Assembly: GCA_017621205.1 (NCBI GenBank)
Contig: JAGATQ010000027.1
Coordinates: 50,608 to 114,607 of the forward strand
Reading direction: 5' to 3'
Source: Lachnospira sp.
Lineage (GTDB): Bacteria > Bacillota > Clostridia > Lachnospirales > Lachnospiraceae
Length of the DNA stretch: 64,000 nt
Positions within the stretch are counted from its first letter, which is position 1. Every line of letters starts with the position of its first letter. The notes below the pieces were generated by a model. It saw nothing but the letters and a program-made list of their open reading frames with translations, was not told the origin of the DNA and made no database searches. Made by a program: the position numbers and the translations under genes. Positions 63,752-64,000 of this stretch are shown here, piece after piece.

Positions 63752-64000
63752 ATGCAGCCAAAGAAAAAGCATACATCAGTCACAGTAATTATAATACTAT
63801 CCATTGCCCTTTTTATAATTGTATTGATACCAGAATCTTCAAGCGGTTACCTCACCCCCAATGCAGCAGAACAGGAAAAGGTAGTTATTCGGGACAGCCA
63901 GAAAACCTATCGGGAAAACATTACCGTCGAACTGCACAAAACAAACACTAGCTGCTATGCCGTCGTAACTCCTGCCACCATAGCCAACAAAGCAGTCACC
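63752..64000 (+). CDS. Exported or membrane-anchored protein, N-terminal fragment (3' end outside window)
   Basis: An open frame of 83 codons running off the window: MQPKKKHTSVTV, a hydrophobic segment of about 18 residues (VIIILSIALFIIVLI), then a polar extracellular part (SSSGYLTPNAAEQEKVVIRD). The ATG follows AAAAGGAGAATTCCCA and a good promoter lies upstream. The frame is different from the overlapping short ORF starting at 63679, which lacks a binding site. No family can be named from this fragment. Confidence 0.75.
   Translation, partial: MQPKKKHTSVTVIIILSIALFIIVLIPESSSGYLTPNAAEQEKVVIRDSQKTYRENITVELHKTNTSCYAVVTPATIANKAVT

Noticed and set aside
63679..63951. 90-codon ORF near the window end
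   Set aside because: It lacks a ribosome binding site and a credible composition. The overlapping frame from 63752 has AAAAGGAG, a signal/membrane segment and stays open.
1..64000. tRNA, rRNA, CRISPR arrays, insertion sequences, prophage
   Set aside because: I looked for T-loop/cloverleaf patterns, regularly spaced repeats, transposase motifs and phage genes and saw none that held up. Without a scan, a single tRNA could be missed.

Overview
The window looks like chromosomal DNA of a low-to-moderate GC anaerobic Firmicute, most likely a Lachnospiraceae-type Clostridium relative. This rests on strong AGGAGG-type ribosome binding sites, TTGACA/TATAAT promoters, BIG2-domain surface proteins, LytTR and LCP proteins, a PdaA-type deacetylase, and a dense Leloir/alpha-galactosidase operon. 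No rRNA, tRNA, CRISPR array, transposase or phage gene was recognised.

Layout. 1-5998: the 3' end of a chemotaxis receptor, a minus-strand group (TSCPD protein, MurG-type transferase, acyl-ACP thioesterase), MTA/SAH nucleosidase, a membrane protein with a charged tail, and a PdaA-like deacetylase. 5946-9284 (minus): a small secreted protein with two FtsX-type permeases and an ATPase. 9533-10809: a hypothetical gene and two copies of a large palindromic repeat. 10810-15139: a type IIA topoisomerase pair (parE/parC-like). 15205-17826: a P-type metal ATPase divergent from a TetR gene that carries an in-frame stop. 17978-19318: pgi. 19489-24698 (minus): a LytTR two-component system plus a MacB-like ABC exporter, with a candidate LytTR operator between them. 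25133-30719: a 2-hydroxyacid dehydrogenase, a MoxR/VWA pair and an LCP pair. 30929-36120: a second 'small secreted protein + ABC' locus. 36524-36760: a third palindromic repeat. 36935-41819: RNA methyltransferases, amidase, nucleotide pyrophosphatase, phosphodiesterase. 41869-45736: accessory genes (RhuM, a collapsed sigma/anti-sigma locus, orphan acidic proteins). 45782-48442: an unusual fusion of an NCS1-type permease with a PlsC-type acyltransferase and a Cys cluster. 48431-51220: a hybrid sensor kinase. 51353-61609: a complete alpha-galactoside uptake and Leloir pathway under a divergent AraC-type regulator. 61980-63476: a secreted three-Ig-domain protein ending in a barnase-like ribonuclease, followed by a barstar-like inhibitor gene. 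63752-64000: the start of another exported protein.

How the genes work together. In the galactoside region a binding protein and two permeases import oligosaccharides; no ATPase is present, so a shared MsmK/UgpC-type ATPase elsewhere is expected. A GH36 alpha-galactosidase releases galactose, and GalK, GalT (class II) and GalE convert it to UDP-glucose and glucose-1-phosphate. Pgi, elsewhere in the window, works lower in glycolysis. Several loci act at the envelope: MurG, PdaA, LCP proteins, amidase and three ABC export or defence systems.

Most notable: (1) the BIG2-barnase/barstar toxin-immunity pair; (2) a family of about 237-bp palindromic elements whose stems differ between copies yet stay paired within each copy; (3) the NCS1 permease-acyltransferase fusion; (4) a candidate LytTR operator with 21-bp phased direct repeats; (5) two genes or loci caught in decay. 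All function calls come from reading motifs; no database search was run.
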